64,000 nucleotides of DNA from Halanaerobacter jeridensis (GTDB lineage: Bacteria > Bacillota > Halanaerobiia > Halobacteroidales > Halobacteroidaceae): NCBI RefSeq assembly GCF_016908315.1, contig NZ_JAFBDQ010000009.1, positions 1 through 64,000 of the forward strand, in the 5' to 3' direction. How positions within the stretch are numbered: position 1 is the stretch's first letter; each line of letters opens with the position of its first letter. The translations under genes were made by a program, and so were the position numbers. The notes under the pieces were generated by a model. The model worked only from the letters and a program-made list of their open reading frames with translations. It searched no databases and was not told the origin of the DNA. Positions 1-8,642 of the stretch are shown here, piece by piece.

Positions 1-962
1 GCTACTTCTTTATAAGCTTCAAACTGTTCTTCTTCAGTCGGTAAAGAATCACGGTCCATGTATAAAAACTCACTACGATATAAGCCAATTCCTTCAGCTC
101 CATTATCTTGAGCTCCAGGTATATCGGCTGGAGTACCAATATTAGCTACTAATTCTACCTGATGTCCGTCAGTAGTTTCAGCAGGCAGTTCCTTTAACTC
201 AGCTAATCTTTCTTTACGTTGAGCATATTCTTCAGCTTTTTCTTCATATTTATTTAACTCTTCTTCTGTTGGATTAACAATTACAGTGCCATCTAGACCA
301 TCAACGATAATTTGATCACCAGTTTCGAGATCATCTAGAATACCATTAGCTCCTACTACAGCTGGAATTTCCATCGAACGCGCCATAATAGCAGTATGAG
401 ACGTTCTACTGCCTACTGCTGTAGCAAAACCTTGCACTAATTCTTTATCAATTTGAGCTGTATCAGAAGGCGCTAGATCTTTAGCTACCAAAATCACTTC
501 TTTATCTAATTGAGCCAAAGAAACTGTATTTAAACCAAGCAGATTCTTTAGAATTCTACTTCCCACATCTCGGAAATCGCCAGCTCTCTCTTTCATATAT
601 TCATTATCCAATGCTTCTAACTTAGCAGCAAACTCTTCAATTGCTTGGTCAACGCCTGCTTCAGCATTGAGTTTCTCTTCATCAATCTTTTTTTCTACTG
701 CTTTGATTAGTTCTGGGTCTTCAACTGCCTTTAAATGAGCTTCAAAAATCTGGGCTTTTTCATCTCCCATTTCTTTCTTTACTTTAGCTTTAATCTTGGC
801 TAGTTGCTCCTTAGATTTTGCAATTGCATCTTTTAAACGTTCCTTTTCTCCAGCAGTATCATCAACAGTTCTTTCTTCATATTCTACCTCATCTTCTAAT
901 ACTAAAACTTCCGAAATAGCTACTCCTGGGGAAGCTGCTACCCCTGTTAATTCTTGACTCAT
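1..962 (-). CDS. ptsI: PTS enzyme I (phosphoenolpyruvate-protein phosphotransferase), 3' end outside window
   Basis: Enzyme I takes phosphate from PEP onto a histidine and passes it to HPr, starting the sugar phosphotransfer chain in the cytoplasm. About 320 N-terminal residues are visible of a protein that is usually about 570 long. It begins MSQELTGVAASPGVAIS. The HPr-binding helical region is followed by the phosphohistidine motif GSRTSHTAIMAR near residue 190, and then the start of the PEP-binding barrel (GIGLYRSEFLYMDRD). The ATG at 962 follows a GGGGGG-type ribosome binding site and lies 18 bases after the ptsH stop, so the two form one operon. The C-terminal catalytic half is cut by the window edge, not by mutation. 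Confidence 0.97.
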   Translation of the reverse strand, partial: MSQELTGVAASPGVAISEVLVLEDEVEYEERTVDDTAGEKERLKDAIAKSKEQLAKIKAKVKKEMGDEKAQIFEAHLKAVEDPELIKAVEKKIDEEKLNAEAGVDQAIEEFAAKLEALDNEYMKERAGDFRDVGSRILKNLLGLNTVSLAQLDKEVILVAKDLAPSDTAQIDKELVQGFATAVGSRTSHTAIMARSMEIPAVVGANGILDDLETGDQIIVDGLDGTVIVNPTEEELNKYEEKAEEYAQRKERLAELKELPAETTDGHQVELVANIGTPADIPGAQDNGAEGIGLYRSEFLYMDRDSLPTEEEQFEAYKEV

Positions 963-980
963 TTTCAGCCCCCCCTTTAT

Positions 981-1247
981 TTATTCTTCTCCAAAGCCGC
1001 CTTCAACTAATTCTACTATTGCCGCTACAGCTTCTTCTTCGTCTTCACCTTTTGCTTGTACAACAATTTCTCCATCTTGACTAATTCCTAAGCTCATGAC
1101 TCCCATGATACTTTTAGCATTTACTTCTTGTCCATCATAAACAATCTGTACCTCTGAATCATAACTACTTGCCTCATCTACTAACATAGAAGCTGGTCGT
1201 GCATGAAGTCCTGTCTCATTTGGAATCACTACAGTATCTTTTTTCAT
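981..1247 (-). CDS. ptsH: HPr phosphocarrier protein
   Basis: HPr relays phosphate from enzyme I to the EIIA domains. The 88-residue protein has the active histidine in NETGLHARPAS and the regulatory serine region in KSIMGVMSLG. The presence of the Ser-46-type site suggests control by HPr kinase as in other Firmicutes (family knowledge; no hprK is in the window). I start it at the ATG at 1247 because the more upstream in-frame GTG at 1256 lies inside the ribosome binding site GAGGTGATT. It sits between the fructose operon and ptsI, with its own consensus promoter at 1393-1421. Length is normal for the family. Confidence 0.97.
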   Translation of the reverse strand: MKKDTVVIPNETGLHARPASMLVDEASSYDSEVQIVYDGQEVNAKSIMGVMSLGISQDGEIVVQAKGEDEEEAVAAIVELVEGGFGEE

Positions 1248-1392
1248 TACAATCACCTCGGATATTATTTTTGTTTTTTACTTATTCCGTAAACTTAATT
1301 TGGCCCCCAAAGTTCAAATTAAATACCACTAAACTTTAACTCTTCTTTAGTCAAATAAACTGTAATTGAAAATTTAAATTATAACAAATATT

Positions 1393-1421
1393 ATTATAAT
1401 CAATTCGGATTTTATTGTCAA
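1393..1421 (-). promoter_or_regulatory. Consensus sigma-A type promoter of ptsH-ptsI
   Basis: On the minus strand TTGACA (1421-1416), a 17-base spacer and TATAAT (1398-1393) match the consensus exactly. It lies about 145 bases upstream of the ptsH start and after the fru operon hairpin, so ptsHI can be transcribed independently of fru. Confidence 0.85.
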
Positions 1422-1451
1422 CTTATGTCTAATATAATTTATAACTAAATT

Positions 1452-1496
1452 AAGAATCAGCAGTGATGTTCTTTCATCTTATCACTGCTGATTCTT
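1452..1496 (-). terminator. Hairpin after the fructose PTS operon
   Basis: A perfect 16-bp inverted repeat has arms 1452-1467 and 1481-1496 with a 13-base loop. It lies just past the EIIBC stop. The following T-tract is poor (AATTTAGTTAT), so this may be a weak terminator or an mRNA-stabilising stem. Confidence 0.65.
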
Positions 1497-1520
1497 TATA
1501 TTTATTACACTTTGCAAATA

Positions 1521-2900
1521 TTATTTAACTTTATTCTTTAATGTACTTACCAACAAAGCAGTCACAACTGTTCCAGCAAGGATAGATACACCATACATAA
1601 ACAAGTTGCCAACTGCTCCAGGAATAGCTAATACAAAAATACCACCATGTGGAGCTTGTAAAGTAGCTCTAAACAACATTGACAATCCGCCAGCTACTGC
1701 AGAACCAGTCATAATTGATGGAATAATCTTAATTGGATCAGCTGCCGCAAATGGAATAGCTCCTTCTGTAACAAAAGAAATTCCAAGTACTGCTGCAGCT
1801 TTACCTGCTTCATGCTGCTGTTCATCAAACTTATCTGGTGCCATAAATGTAGCTAACGCTAATCCTAACGGAGGAGTCATTCCTGCCGCCATAACTGCTG
1901 CCATAATAACTGGACCAGTAGAGGCTTCAGAAGCTAATAGCCCTGCTCCAAAAGTATAGGCTGCCTTATTAACAGGACCACCCATATCAAAGGCCATCAT
2001 AGCACCGATAATAGCACCTAATAAAATTCTATTAGTCCCAGTCATACCTTCTAGCCAACCTTTAAGGCCAGACATAACGGCTCCCATTGGTTTTCCAATT
2101 ACAAATATCATTAACAAACCAACAATCAAAGTAGATAGTAACGGTAAGATCAAAACTGGTTTTAAACCCTGCATTGTCTTAGGTAATTTAATAGTATCTT
2201 TTAACCATTGAGTCACATAACCAGCTAAAAAACCAGCAACAATACCGCCTAAGAAACCAGCACCTAAATCATTAGCCAAATAACCACCAATCATACCAGG
2301 TGCTAAACCAGGACGATCAGCAATTGAAGAAGCAATGAACCCAGCTAAAATTGGTACCATTAATGTGAAACCAGCACCTTTAAGTTGACCTAAAGCTCCA
2401 GCAAGTGCTCCTTTCATATGAATACCACCAACAGCAAAAGCTAGAGCAATTGCTAAACCACCTGCTACTACAAATGGAATCATGCGAGAAACACCATTCA
2501 TCAAATGCTTATAAGCACCACTTCGTTCTGAGCTTCTTTCTGATTTACGCTCTTTTACATCTTCTACTAAGTCTTCATCACTTGGATCATAATTTTCTGC
2601 CTTAGTCAGTGCTTCATCAATTAATCCTTCAGCATCATCAATTGCATCTCCTACTGCTACAGAAATCATAGCAGTTCCTCTGAATCTGTCAGTTTTAACA
2701 TCAGTGTCAGCAGCAATAATTACTGCATCAGCTTCTTCAATATCCTCTTCGTTTAATTCATCTTCAACACCTTCAGCACCTCTAGTTTCAACTTTAATTT
2801 CTACATCTTTTTTCTTAGCGGCTTCTTCTAGTGCTTCAGCTGCCATAAAAGTGTGGGCAATACCAGTGGGACAAGCAGTCACAGCAACAATCTTTTTCAT
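1521..2900 (-). CDS. fruA: Fructose-specific PTS EIIBC permease
   Basis: This membrane protein imports fructose and phosphorylates it to fructose 1-phosphate. Residues 1-100 form the EIIB domain with the phosphocysteine in VTACPTGIAHT (Cys10). A charged linker (about 105-130) leads to a EIIC domain of eight or more hydrophobic segments (about 135-455) with the family signatures AFDMGGPVNKAA and FVTEGAIPFAA. Its length, 459 residues, is usual for a B-C fusion; the A domain is a separate gene just upstream (3013-3468). The ATG at 2900 follows AAGGGGGAA. It is the last gene of fruR-fruK-EIIA-EIIBC, followed by a hairpin. The symbol fruA is by family; the domain order is B-C. Confidence 0.95.
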   Translation of the reverse strand: MKKIVAVTACPTGIAHTFMAAEALEEAAKKKDVEIKVETRGAEGVEDELNEEDIEEADAVIIAADTDVKTDRFRGTAMISVAVGDAIDDAEGLIDEALTKAENYDPSDEDLVEDVKERKSERSSERSGAYKHLMNGVSRMIPFVVAGGLAIALAFAVGGIHMKGALAGALGQLKGAGFTLMVPILAGFIASSIADRPGLAPGMIGGYLANDLGAGFLGGIVAGFLAGYVTQWLKDTIKLPKTMQGLKPVLILPLLSTLIVGLLMIFVIGKPMGAVMSGLKGWLEGMTGTNRILLGAIIGAMMAFDMGGPVNKAAYTFGAGLLASEASTGPVIMAAVMAAGMTPPLGLALATFMAPDKFDEQQHEAGKAAAVLGISFVTEGAIPFAAADPIKIIPSIMTGSAVAGGLSMLFRATLQAPHGGIFVLAIPGAVGNLFMYGVSILAGTVVTALLVSTLKNKVK

Positions 2901-3012
2901 TATAAATTCCCCCTTATATAATTTAAATTCAGCAGCTGATAACTAAAATCCGAATTTCTTATAATAGCTTATTTGAATTATTAATCCTTGATTTTTATCA
3001 ACTGCCCATTGT

Positions 3013-3468
3013 TTATTCTTCTTCAGCTTCTATTACTTCTAAAAGTTCCTCTTTACTATCAGCATTTAATAAATCTGTTCTAAAGTCTTCATGCATTAAT
3101 TTACGAGATAATTTAGACAAGACACTTAAATGATCACTAGAACCACCTTCAGGTACTGCAATCATAAAGAAAATTTTAGCTGGTTCACCATCGCGACTAT
3201 CAAAATCTATACCAGCTTCAGATTTAGCAAATACTAAAGCAGCTTCTTCTACAACATCACTTTGTCCATGAGGAATTGCAACTCCATTTCCTACTCCAGT
3301 ACTACTTTTTTCTTCTCGTTCTAGAATAACTTGATAAAATTCATCTTTATCAGATATTTTGTTATTCTTTTCTAATGTCTCTATCATTTCTTGCAAAATA
3401 CCATCTTTATCTTGAGCCTCAGTTGACAGCTTAATCAAATCTGTAGTTAACAATTCACTAATCTTCAT
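3013..3468 (-). CDS. Fructose-family PTS EIIA protein
   Basis: The 151-residue EIIA of the fructose/mannitol family carries phosphate from HPr to the EIIB domain encoded next door. The phosphorylated histidine is His67 in GVAIPHGQ, and GDTEPAKIFFMIAVP-like sequence forms the usual core strand. The ATG at 3468 has GAGGAG seven bases upstream. It lies between fruK and EIIBC, consistent with the split A + BC fructose PTS. Its acidic tail (EEVIEAEEE) is unremarkable. It is distinguished from an EIIA-Ntr by its operon position. Confidence 0.93.
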   Translation of the reverse strand: MKISELLTTDLIKLSTEAQDKDGILQEMIETLEKNNKISDKDEFYQVILEREEKSSTGVGNGVAIPHGQSDVVEEAALVFAKSEAGIDFDSRDGEPAKIFFMIAVPEGGSSDHLSVLSKLSRKLMHEDFRTDLLNADSKEELLEVIEAEEE

Positions 3469-3545
3469 GCTACCACTCCTCGGTTTGAGATTGAATTTGA
3501 GTTTTAAGTCTAAATTTAAGTTAAACTAATACTTAACATTTATAT

Positions 3546-4475
3546 TTACAATTCAGTAATTTCTATCTCTTCTAATAATTCTTCTACTTCATCAAGCTTA
3601 CATAATTGAGTCCCAGCTTGAGTTACACTATTAGCACTAGCTGCTGTAGCATACTGCAAAGCTTCTTTTAGACTAGCTTCCTTCTCTAATTTTAGAGCTA
3701 AAGCACCTACTAAAGTATCGCCAGCACCAATCGTACTATTAGGCTCTACATCAGGAGGGATTACTTTGAAGTTCCCTTCTTTTGATACTACTAGTGAGCC
3801 TTCTCCACCACGAGAAATTACTACAATTTCTATACCCTGTTCTTGTAATTTCTCTGCAGCAGCAATCATATCTTCAACTGTTGCTAATTCTTGATCAACT
3901 AGCGTTTCTAATTCTGAGATATTAGGCTTAATTAAATAAGGATTAGCTTTAATTCCTTCTTCTAAAGCAGTTCCTGAAGCATCTAGAAATACCTTAATAT
4001 CTTTTGCTTGTAATTTATTAATTAGATCTGCATAAATATCATCTGGGACTCCAGGTGGCAAACTACCAGTTAAAACTACACTATCTTCAGCAGTTGCTAT
4101 TTTTAAAACTTTGCTCTCTAATTTTGCTAATTGTTGGGCATTAACTCTAGCCCCAGGTTCATTGACCTCAGTTTCTTCACGATTAGATTTATCGACGATT
4201 TTCATATTAGTTCTAGTTTCATCGTCTAAATGCACAAAGTCCTGCTTAATATTAAAATCTGAGATTGCTGTACTGATAAATTCTCCAGGTGCTCCACCTA
4301 AAAAACCTAAGGCAGTTGTTTGACCACCTAATTTAGCTACTACTTTAGAAACATTAATTCCCTTACCTCCAGCATCTTTTCTTACTTCTTGTACTCTATT
4401 AACTGTTCCTTTAGTAAAATCATCAAGATAAATTGTCTTATCTACAGCTGGATTTAAAGTTAAAGTTATAATCAA
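3546..4475 (-). CDS. fruK: 1-phosphofructokinase (PfkB family)
   Basis: It phosphorylates fructose 1-phosphate, the PTS product, to fructose 1,6-bisphosphate. The 309-residue protein starts IITLTLNPAVDKTI, has the PfkB N-terminal glycine pair GGKGINVSKV (about 37-46) and the C-terminal anion-hole signature STIGAGDTLVGA with the catalytic Asp (about 250). The start is a TTG at 4475, preceded by GGGAGGTGATAATT. The length is typical. It lies 17 bases after fruR in the same operon. Tagatose-6-phosphate kinase is the only close alternative, and the fructose EII genes argue against that. Confidence 0.95.
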   Translation of the reverse strand: MIITLTLNPAVDKTIYLDDFTKGTVNRVQEVRKDAGGKGINVSKVVAKLGGQTTALGFLGGAPGEFISTAISDFNIKQDFVHLDDETRTNMKIVDKSNREETEVNEPGARVNAQQLAKLESKVLKIATAEDSVVLTGSLPPGVPDDIYADLINKLQAKDIKVFLDASGTALEEGIKANPYLIKPNISELETLVDQELATVEDMIAAAEKLQEQGIEIVVISRGGEGSLVVSKEGNFKVIPPDVEPNSTIGAGDTLVGALALKLEKEASLKEALQYATAASANSVTQAGTQLCKLDEVEELLEEIEITEL

Positions 4476-4491
4476 ATTATCACCTCCCGAA

Positions 4492-5241
4492 TTATAAAAT
4501 ATCTACTTGCTGAACAAGCTCCTTCTTTACTGTTTCATCTAAATCATCATCTGTTATTATTTTATCTACTTGCTCTAAATCTAGTACTTCAACTAAAGTC
4601 ACAGTATTAAATTTACTATGATCAGCTAAAATAATAACTTCTTTAGCTTTTTCAGCCATTCTTTTTTTAACATTTGCTTCTACTAAATCAGGAGTAGTTA
4701 CCCCTGCATCTAAATCTATTCCATTAGCTCCAATAAAAGCTTTTTCTGCATTTAGCCCTTCTAAATAGTCTTCTGCTACTGGTCCTACTAAAGCTAAGGT
4801 TCGCTTTTTCAAATTTCCACCTGGAATAATTATCTCATGTGGACTGTCTACTAATTCTAAAGCAATATTCACTCCATTAGTTACTACCGTTAAATCATTA
4901 AATTGCTCTAATTCCTCACTTAAAGCAGCAGTTGTAGTTCCTGCATCTAAAATAATTGTTTCTCCATCTTCAATTAATTCCACTGCTTTCTGGGCAATTA
5001 ATCTTTTTTCTGCTTCTTGTTCATGCTCTTTTTCTATATAAGAAGGTTCAAAACTAACTCCTTCTTTAGCTACTGCTCCCCCATGAGCTCTTGCAATATC
5101 CCCTCGTTCTTCTAACTTCTGAAGATCTCTACGGACTGTCGAAGTAGAAACTTCAAACTTTTCTGACAATTCATTTACTTTTGCTGATTGATGTTGATTC
5201 ACAAACTTCAATATCTTAGCTCTTCTATCTTCCGCTAGCAT
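4492..5241 (-). CDS. fruR: DeoR-family transcriptional repressor of the fructose operon
   Basis: The 249-residue regulator has an N-terminal winged helix (about 1-56, with the DeoR signature VSTSTVRRDLQKLEERGDIARAHGGAV) shown here only by its core VSTSTVRRDL, and a C-terminal sugar-phosphate sensor domain of the ribose-5-phosphate isomerase-like fold (GETIILDAGTTT, ADHSKFN). In this family the effector is usually a phosphosugar such as fructose 1-phosphate. It is the first gene of the operon, with ATG at 5241 after GAGGTG. The promoter upstream overlaps a phased repeat (5302-5346) that is the likely binding site, giving autoregulation of the whole operon. Confidence 0.92.
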   Translation of the reverse strand: MLAEDRRAKILKFVNQHQSAKVNELSEKFEVSTSTVRRDLQKLEERGDIARAHGGAVAKEGVSFEPSYIEKEHEQEAEKRLIAQKAVELIEDGETIILDAGTTTAALSEELEQFNDLTVVTNGVNIALELVDSPHEIIIPGGNLKKRTLALVGPVAEDYLEGLNAEKAFIGANGIDLDAGVTTPDLVEANVKKRMAEKAKEVIILADHSKFNTVTLVEVLDLEQVDKIITDDDLDETVKKELVQQVDIL

Positions 5242-5301
5242 AATTTATTCACCTCTTTCGCAGCAGCTTCAGTTTAATTTTTATTTTTTTCTGCATTTTT
5301 A

Positions 5302-5346
5302 TGATTTTATTTGATTACTTTTGATTGCTTTTTCTTACTTATGATT
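5302..5346 (-). promoter_or_regulatory. fruO: Phased repeat operator, probably bound by FruR
   Basis: TGATT (plus strand; AATCA on the coding strand) occurs at 5302, 5312, 5322 and 5342, i.e. on a 10-bp helical register with one position skipped. The most upstream copy overlaps the -10 box and the others cover the likely transcription start. DeoR-family regulators commonly bind short direct repeats near their promoters, so this is the expected repressor site. The binding itself is inferred. Confidence 0.6.
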
Positions 5347-5373
5347 ATATTGAGTATTTTGTCGAATGTCAAG
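5344..5373 (-). promoter_or_regulatory. Promoter of the fruR-fruK-EIIA-EIIBC operon
   Basis: On the minus strand TTGACA (5373-5368), an 18-base spacer and TATAAT (5349-5344) are perfect hexamers. They lie about 100 bases upstream of fruR. Confidence 0.8.
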
Positions 5374-5479
5374 AGTAAAATTAAGTTTTCTACAAAAAAC
5401 ATAAAATCAAATTCAAAACCTAAAACATTAGCCTAGTATTTAATAATTTCTAGCTATGAACTGTTTTTTTAGTTTTGAA

Positions 5480-5516
5480 TTTACTACTAACTACTAGCTT
5501 CTATCTACTAGCTAGA
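5480..5516. repeat. Small heptanucleotide repeat array in the fruR upstream gap
   Basis: Consecutive 7-mers of the form TACTAAC, TACTAGC, TTCTATC, TACTAGC lie in the 300-base gap between fruR and the next gene. The rest of that gap holds the fru promoter/operator and the terminator at 5537-5577. No other gene is visible in it. Confidence 0.55.
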
Positions 5517-5536
5517 GGCACAATAGTGACACTAAT

Positions 5537-5577
5537 AAAAAAACAACCTCTTTTAGAAATAATCCTAAAAAAGGTTG
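5537..5577 (-). terminator. Intrinsic terminator after the EF-hand-like gene
   Basis: Arms CAACCTCTTTTAG (5544-5556) and CTAAAAAAGGTTG (5565-5577) pair with one mismatch. On the minus strand the stem is followed by seven Ts (5543-5537). Confidence 0.85.
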
Positions 5578-5624
5578 CTCAAAATTCTAATCTCGATATA
5601 ATAATTTTCTGTCACCTCGCTCAG

Positions 5625-6668
5625 CTAAGCCTTTAAATCTATCTTTTGAATTGTTTTAGCCTCACCACTTTCAGTCAAATAAATACTACTTCTATTGATT
5701 ACCCCCTGTTCTTGATTTTGTTCATCTTGCAATTCAAAAGGAGTACTAACTGAGTTTAAGTGAATTGCTCCTACTCCAGCATCTTGTAAAGAAATCAAAC
5801 CTCCGTCTTTTTCTTGACCTGCCCATAATTGTAATTGACTAAAAATTTTATCTCCTTCATCAATCCATTGGTTATTATCATCATCATACTTGGCTAATTC
5901 TGCAAAACCTTGGCCCGAAGTTGGCCCAAATAATTCTCCGCCATTATTGATTTGTCCATCTTTGTTCTTATCTAAAGCTAAAAAAGCACTACCAGATTTT
6001 AAAGTTGCAATTTCTTCTTCTTGTCCATCAGAATTTAAATCAAATTCAATCTTATCAGAATTCAATTCTACAGCTCCACCATCTAAATTGAGTACTAGAG
6101 GATCAATTAATTTTTTATTACCTGCCACTAAACGAATATTTTTTTCTTGAGAAAACTTCCGGTTCATTGCTAAATTAAGGGCAAAATCTATTTTTCGCCC
6201 ATCTTTAGTCTTTACTGTTCCTGCAGCTTTAAATGATGTACTTTCTTCTTCAGTATAACTTTCATGATACTTATATTCCACTGCCCAATTTTTCTCTTTT
6301 TCTTTATTTTCTAGGCCTTGATTTTTAATCACCACTTTATCTGCCTTAATTACAATCTTTTCTGCAATCTCGATTTCAACTTTTTCTCCTTTAATTTTTT
6401 CTAACATATCTTTTAACAATTCTAATTTAAATTTATCTTCTTCACTCATTTCAAAAACTATCTCTTGAGCTTGTTCACTCTTTTCTCCTTGTTGACTTTT
6501 AGCCAATTTTTTCTGAGCCTCATCTGATAATTTAACTTGATCTGACTGTCCTCTTCCTCTACCTCTATTAGGTCGTCTTGTCCATACCTTTAAACTTTCC
6601 TCTTTAGTATATTCGCTTTTGAACTTATGAGTACTAGATAAATTAATTTGACTCGTCTGTATTTCCAC
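5625..6668 (-). CDS. Hypothetical protein with C-terminal EF-hand-like calcium loops
   Basis: I do not recognise a named family for the whole protein. The first half is Lys/Glu-rich and charged (about residues 20-130), with no signal peptide and no membrane segment. The second half has three Asp-rich loops of EF-hand or dockerin type: DLNSDGQEEE, DKNKDGQINNGGELFG and DDDNNQWIDEGD. The string DKNKDGQINNGGELFG followed by a Phe-rich helix occurs in the C-termini of large calcium-binding surface proteins (family resemblance, from memory). Three in-frame starts exist: TTG 6698, GTG 6677 and GTG 6668. I choose GTG 6668 because AAGGGGG lies 8 bases upstream. It is monocistronic, with its own terminator. 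Confidence 0.75.
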   Translation of the reverse strand: MEIQTSQINLSSTHKFKSEYTKEESLKVWTRRPNRGRGRGQSDQVKLSDEAQKKLAKSQQGEKSEQAQEIVFEMSEEDKFKLELLKDMLEKIKGEKVEIEIAEKIVIKADKVVIKNQGLENKEKEKNWAVEYKYHESYTEEESTSFKAAGTVKTKDGRKIDFALNLAMNRKFSQEKNIRLVAGNKKLIDPLVLNLDGGAVELNSDKIEFDLNSDGQEEEIATLKSGSAFLALDKNKDGQINNGGELFGPTSGQGFAELAKYDDDNNQWIDEGDKIFSQLQLWAGQEKDGGLISLQDAGVGAIHLNSVSTPFELQDEQNQEQGVINRSSIYLTESGEAKTIQKIDLKA

Positions 6669-6800
6669 CTGCTTCACCCCCTTATTGCCTAAAATCAAAT
6701 TTATACTTTAATTATCGACAAAATAACCGAATTTATTAAATTTGATTTTTTATCACTAGGAGGGGTTACTTTAAGTTATATGCACCATGCTTAAGCATAG

Positions 6801-8408
6801 TCATTCAATCATATTTTGTAAATCTTGTGCCATTTTAGATAGTTCTTGAGCTGATTTACTGATTTCATTTGACATATTATTAATATCATCGGAAGTTTGA
6901 ATTAATTGATCACTTCTTTGGGCTAAATCTTGAATTTCAGCTGCTGTTTGCTGGACAAGCTCGGCTGTATTTTGACTTGATTCTTGAATATCATTAAAGA
7001 CTTCTCCTGTTTCTTCAACTTTAGACTGCCCACCTTGAGTTTGCTTTTCTACTTTCTTTATTGACTGCAAAGCATTATCTGTCTTAGACTGAGTTTTATT
7101 GATCAAGTTAGATATGTTTTCTGTTGCATCTGAAGTTTCCTCTGCTAATTCTCTTATTTCTTCTGCAACTACTGCAAATCCTTGGCCCTGTTCTCCCGCT
7201 CTTGCTGCTTCAATAGCTGCATTTAAAGCTAAAAGATTAGTCTGCTCTGCTATATCATTAATCAAATCAATTATTTCTCCTATTTTAGCTGAATTATTAT
7301 CTAATTCATTAATTATACTCACTGTCTCATGTACTTCTTGATTAATGCTTTTCATCCGCTGCATAGTCTGATTAATATTTTTAGTCCCGGTTGTAGTTTT
7401 ATCTTTTGATTGTTCAGCAAAATTAGCAGTTTCCTCAGTTTTAGAGGCGATTTCCTGGATACTAGCCGACATTCCTTCCAGGTTATTGCTTTCAATAGTT
7501 GTATTCCCTTGTTCAGCTGCAGCAGATAATTCTTCACTATGAGCTGACAAATCTTCTACTGCCCCTTTTACATTAGAAATCAATCCCTGCATTTCAGAAA
7601 TGATTTGATTAAACTGCTTTACTAAGTGCCCAATTTCATCCCTGATTGTAATAGCTACTTCTCCTTCAAAATCATCTTTCTTAGCCTCATTAATCAATTT
7701 GTGTAAGGGATTTACAACTTGGAGCGATAATAATTTGAAATTAATAATGCTAATGATAATACTAACTATTATCATAATAATATTTTTCTTGATTATTTGA
7801 TTCATAGCAGTTCCTGCTTGTCCTGCTTTAAAACTTATAATAGTGAAAATAGCAAACAAAGAAAGTACACCAGCAACTGTGACTAACATTGTAATTGATA
7901 ATTTGCTTTTTAAAGTTAAGAATCTTCTCTTTTCAGATAAAGGTATATCTTTAGTCCATTTTTGTAGCCGATAGACCATTAAGTTGAAAAAAGGTAAGGT
8001 GAATAATAAAATTAATGGCAAAGCTAATAGTAACCCTAAAATATATTCCTGTTTATCCAAAAAATCAACTCTCAGCATTCCAGTATTAGGGCCTATCACA
8101 CAATAAATCATAGCTGTAATTATATAAAATTTAGGTAAAGAGTTAATACTCTCTTGAACTCTTTTTAAATCATAACTGCTACTATCATCAATATAAGATG
8201 CAATTATTTTCGTTTTCTTATTTACATAATAAACAACAAAAGAAATATAGGCAATAGCATAGATCCCTTGCAGTGGTACAGCAGCCATTGTTAAAATTTC
8301 TTGTGTATTAACTATTTCATAGTACCACATAATAAAGTTCCATACTGCTGGCGGCACTAAAAATCCTCCAATAAAAACCAGACTCATTTTCAGACGATTA
8401 CTTTTCAT
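6801..8408 (-). CDS. Methyl-accepting chemotaxis protein with six-helix membrane sensor
   Basis: The 535-residue chemoreceptor controls CheA and so flagellar motility. The N-terminal 225 residues contain six hydrophobic segments (about 8-30, 38-60, 92-110, 122-148, 172-195, 207-225) and no large periplasmic domain, so it probably senses something in or at the membrane. A HAMP linker follows (about 226-278), then the long coiled signalling domain with the conserved hairpin tip [19 protein letters not shown] near residue 400. The ATG at 8408 follows TAGGAGGGG. The gene has its own promoter, which carries the 11-bp tandem repeat shared with the surface-protein units (8508-8541), so I infer co-regulation. 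A short palindrome at about 6788-6800 follows the stop. Confidence 0.95.
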   Translation of the reverse strand: MKSNRLKMSLVFIGGFLVPPAVWNFIMWYYEIVNTQEILTMAAVPLQGIYAIAYISFVVYYVNKKTKIIASYIDDSSSYDLKRVQESINSLPKFYIITAMIYCVIGPNTGMLRVDFLDKQEYILGLLLALPLILLFTLPFFNLMVYRLQKWTKDIPLSEKRRFLTLKSKLSITMLVTVAGVLSLFAIFTIISFKAGQAGTAMNQIIKKNIIMIIVSIIISIINFKLLSLQVVNPLHKLINEAKKDDFEGEVAITIRDEIGHLVKQFNQIISEMQGLISNVKGAVEDLSAHSEELSAAAEQGNTTIESNNLEGMSASIQEIASKTEETANFAEQSKDKTTTGTKNINQTMQRMKSINQEVHETVSIINELDNNSAKIGEIIDLINDIAEQTNLLALNAAIEAARAGEQGQGFAVVAEEIRELAEETSDATENISNLINKTQSKTDNALQSIKKVEKQTQGGQSKVEETGEVFNDIQESSQNTAELVQQTAAEIQDLAQRSDQLIQTSDDINNMSNEISKSAQELSKMAQDLQNMIE

Positions 8409-8507
8409 GATTTTCCCCTCCTAGTTTGATTAGTGGTTGATTAGACTTCGAGTTGTTCAACTACTTGCTTTTTCTTGACTACTCTAAAATAATTCAAACA
8501 TATAATC

Positions 8508-8541
8508 AGTATAACAAAGTAATCTAAAAATAATCTAAAAA
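8508..8541 (-). promoter_or_regulatory. Chemoreceptor promoter with tandem 11-bp activator repeat (site A)
   Basis: On the minus strand TTTTTAGATTA is repeated twice without gap (8541-8520). After 6 bases comes the -10 box TATACT (8513-8508). No -35 consensus is present; the repeat occupies that position. The same geometry recurs at 23734-23767 and 47776-47809. Repeats with 11-bp period upstream of -10 are typical targets of SARP/BTAD activators, and such a regulator is encoded at 10867-11973. Confidence 0.75.
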
Positions 8542-8588
8542 ATAACCTATTTCACGATAAAATCACAATATTAGTCAATTTATTTAGC

Positions 8589-8625
8589 AAAAAAAATAAA
8601 AAATCCAGAGCTGTTTACCCTGGAT
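8589..8625 (-). terminator. Intrinsic terminator of the signalling operon
   Basis: The hairpin at 8603-8625 (ATCCAG...CTGGAT) is followed on the minus strand by TTTTTATTTTTTTT. It lies 18 bases past the diguanylate cyclase stop. Confidence 0.85.
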
Positions 8626-8642
8626 AATAACAATTAAATACT

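Noticed and set aside
1606-1959. Plus-strand open frames opposite fruA and other genes
   Set aside because: They are complementary to strong minus-strand genes and lack ribosome binding sites or recognisable domains.
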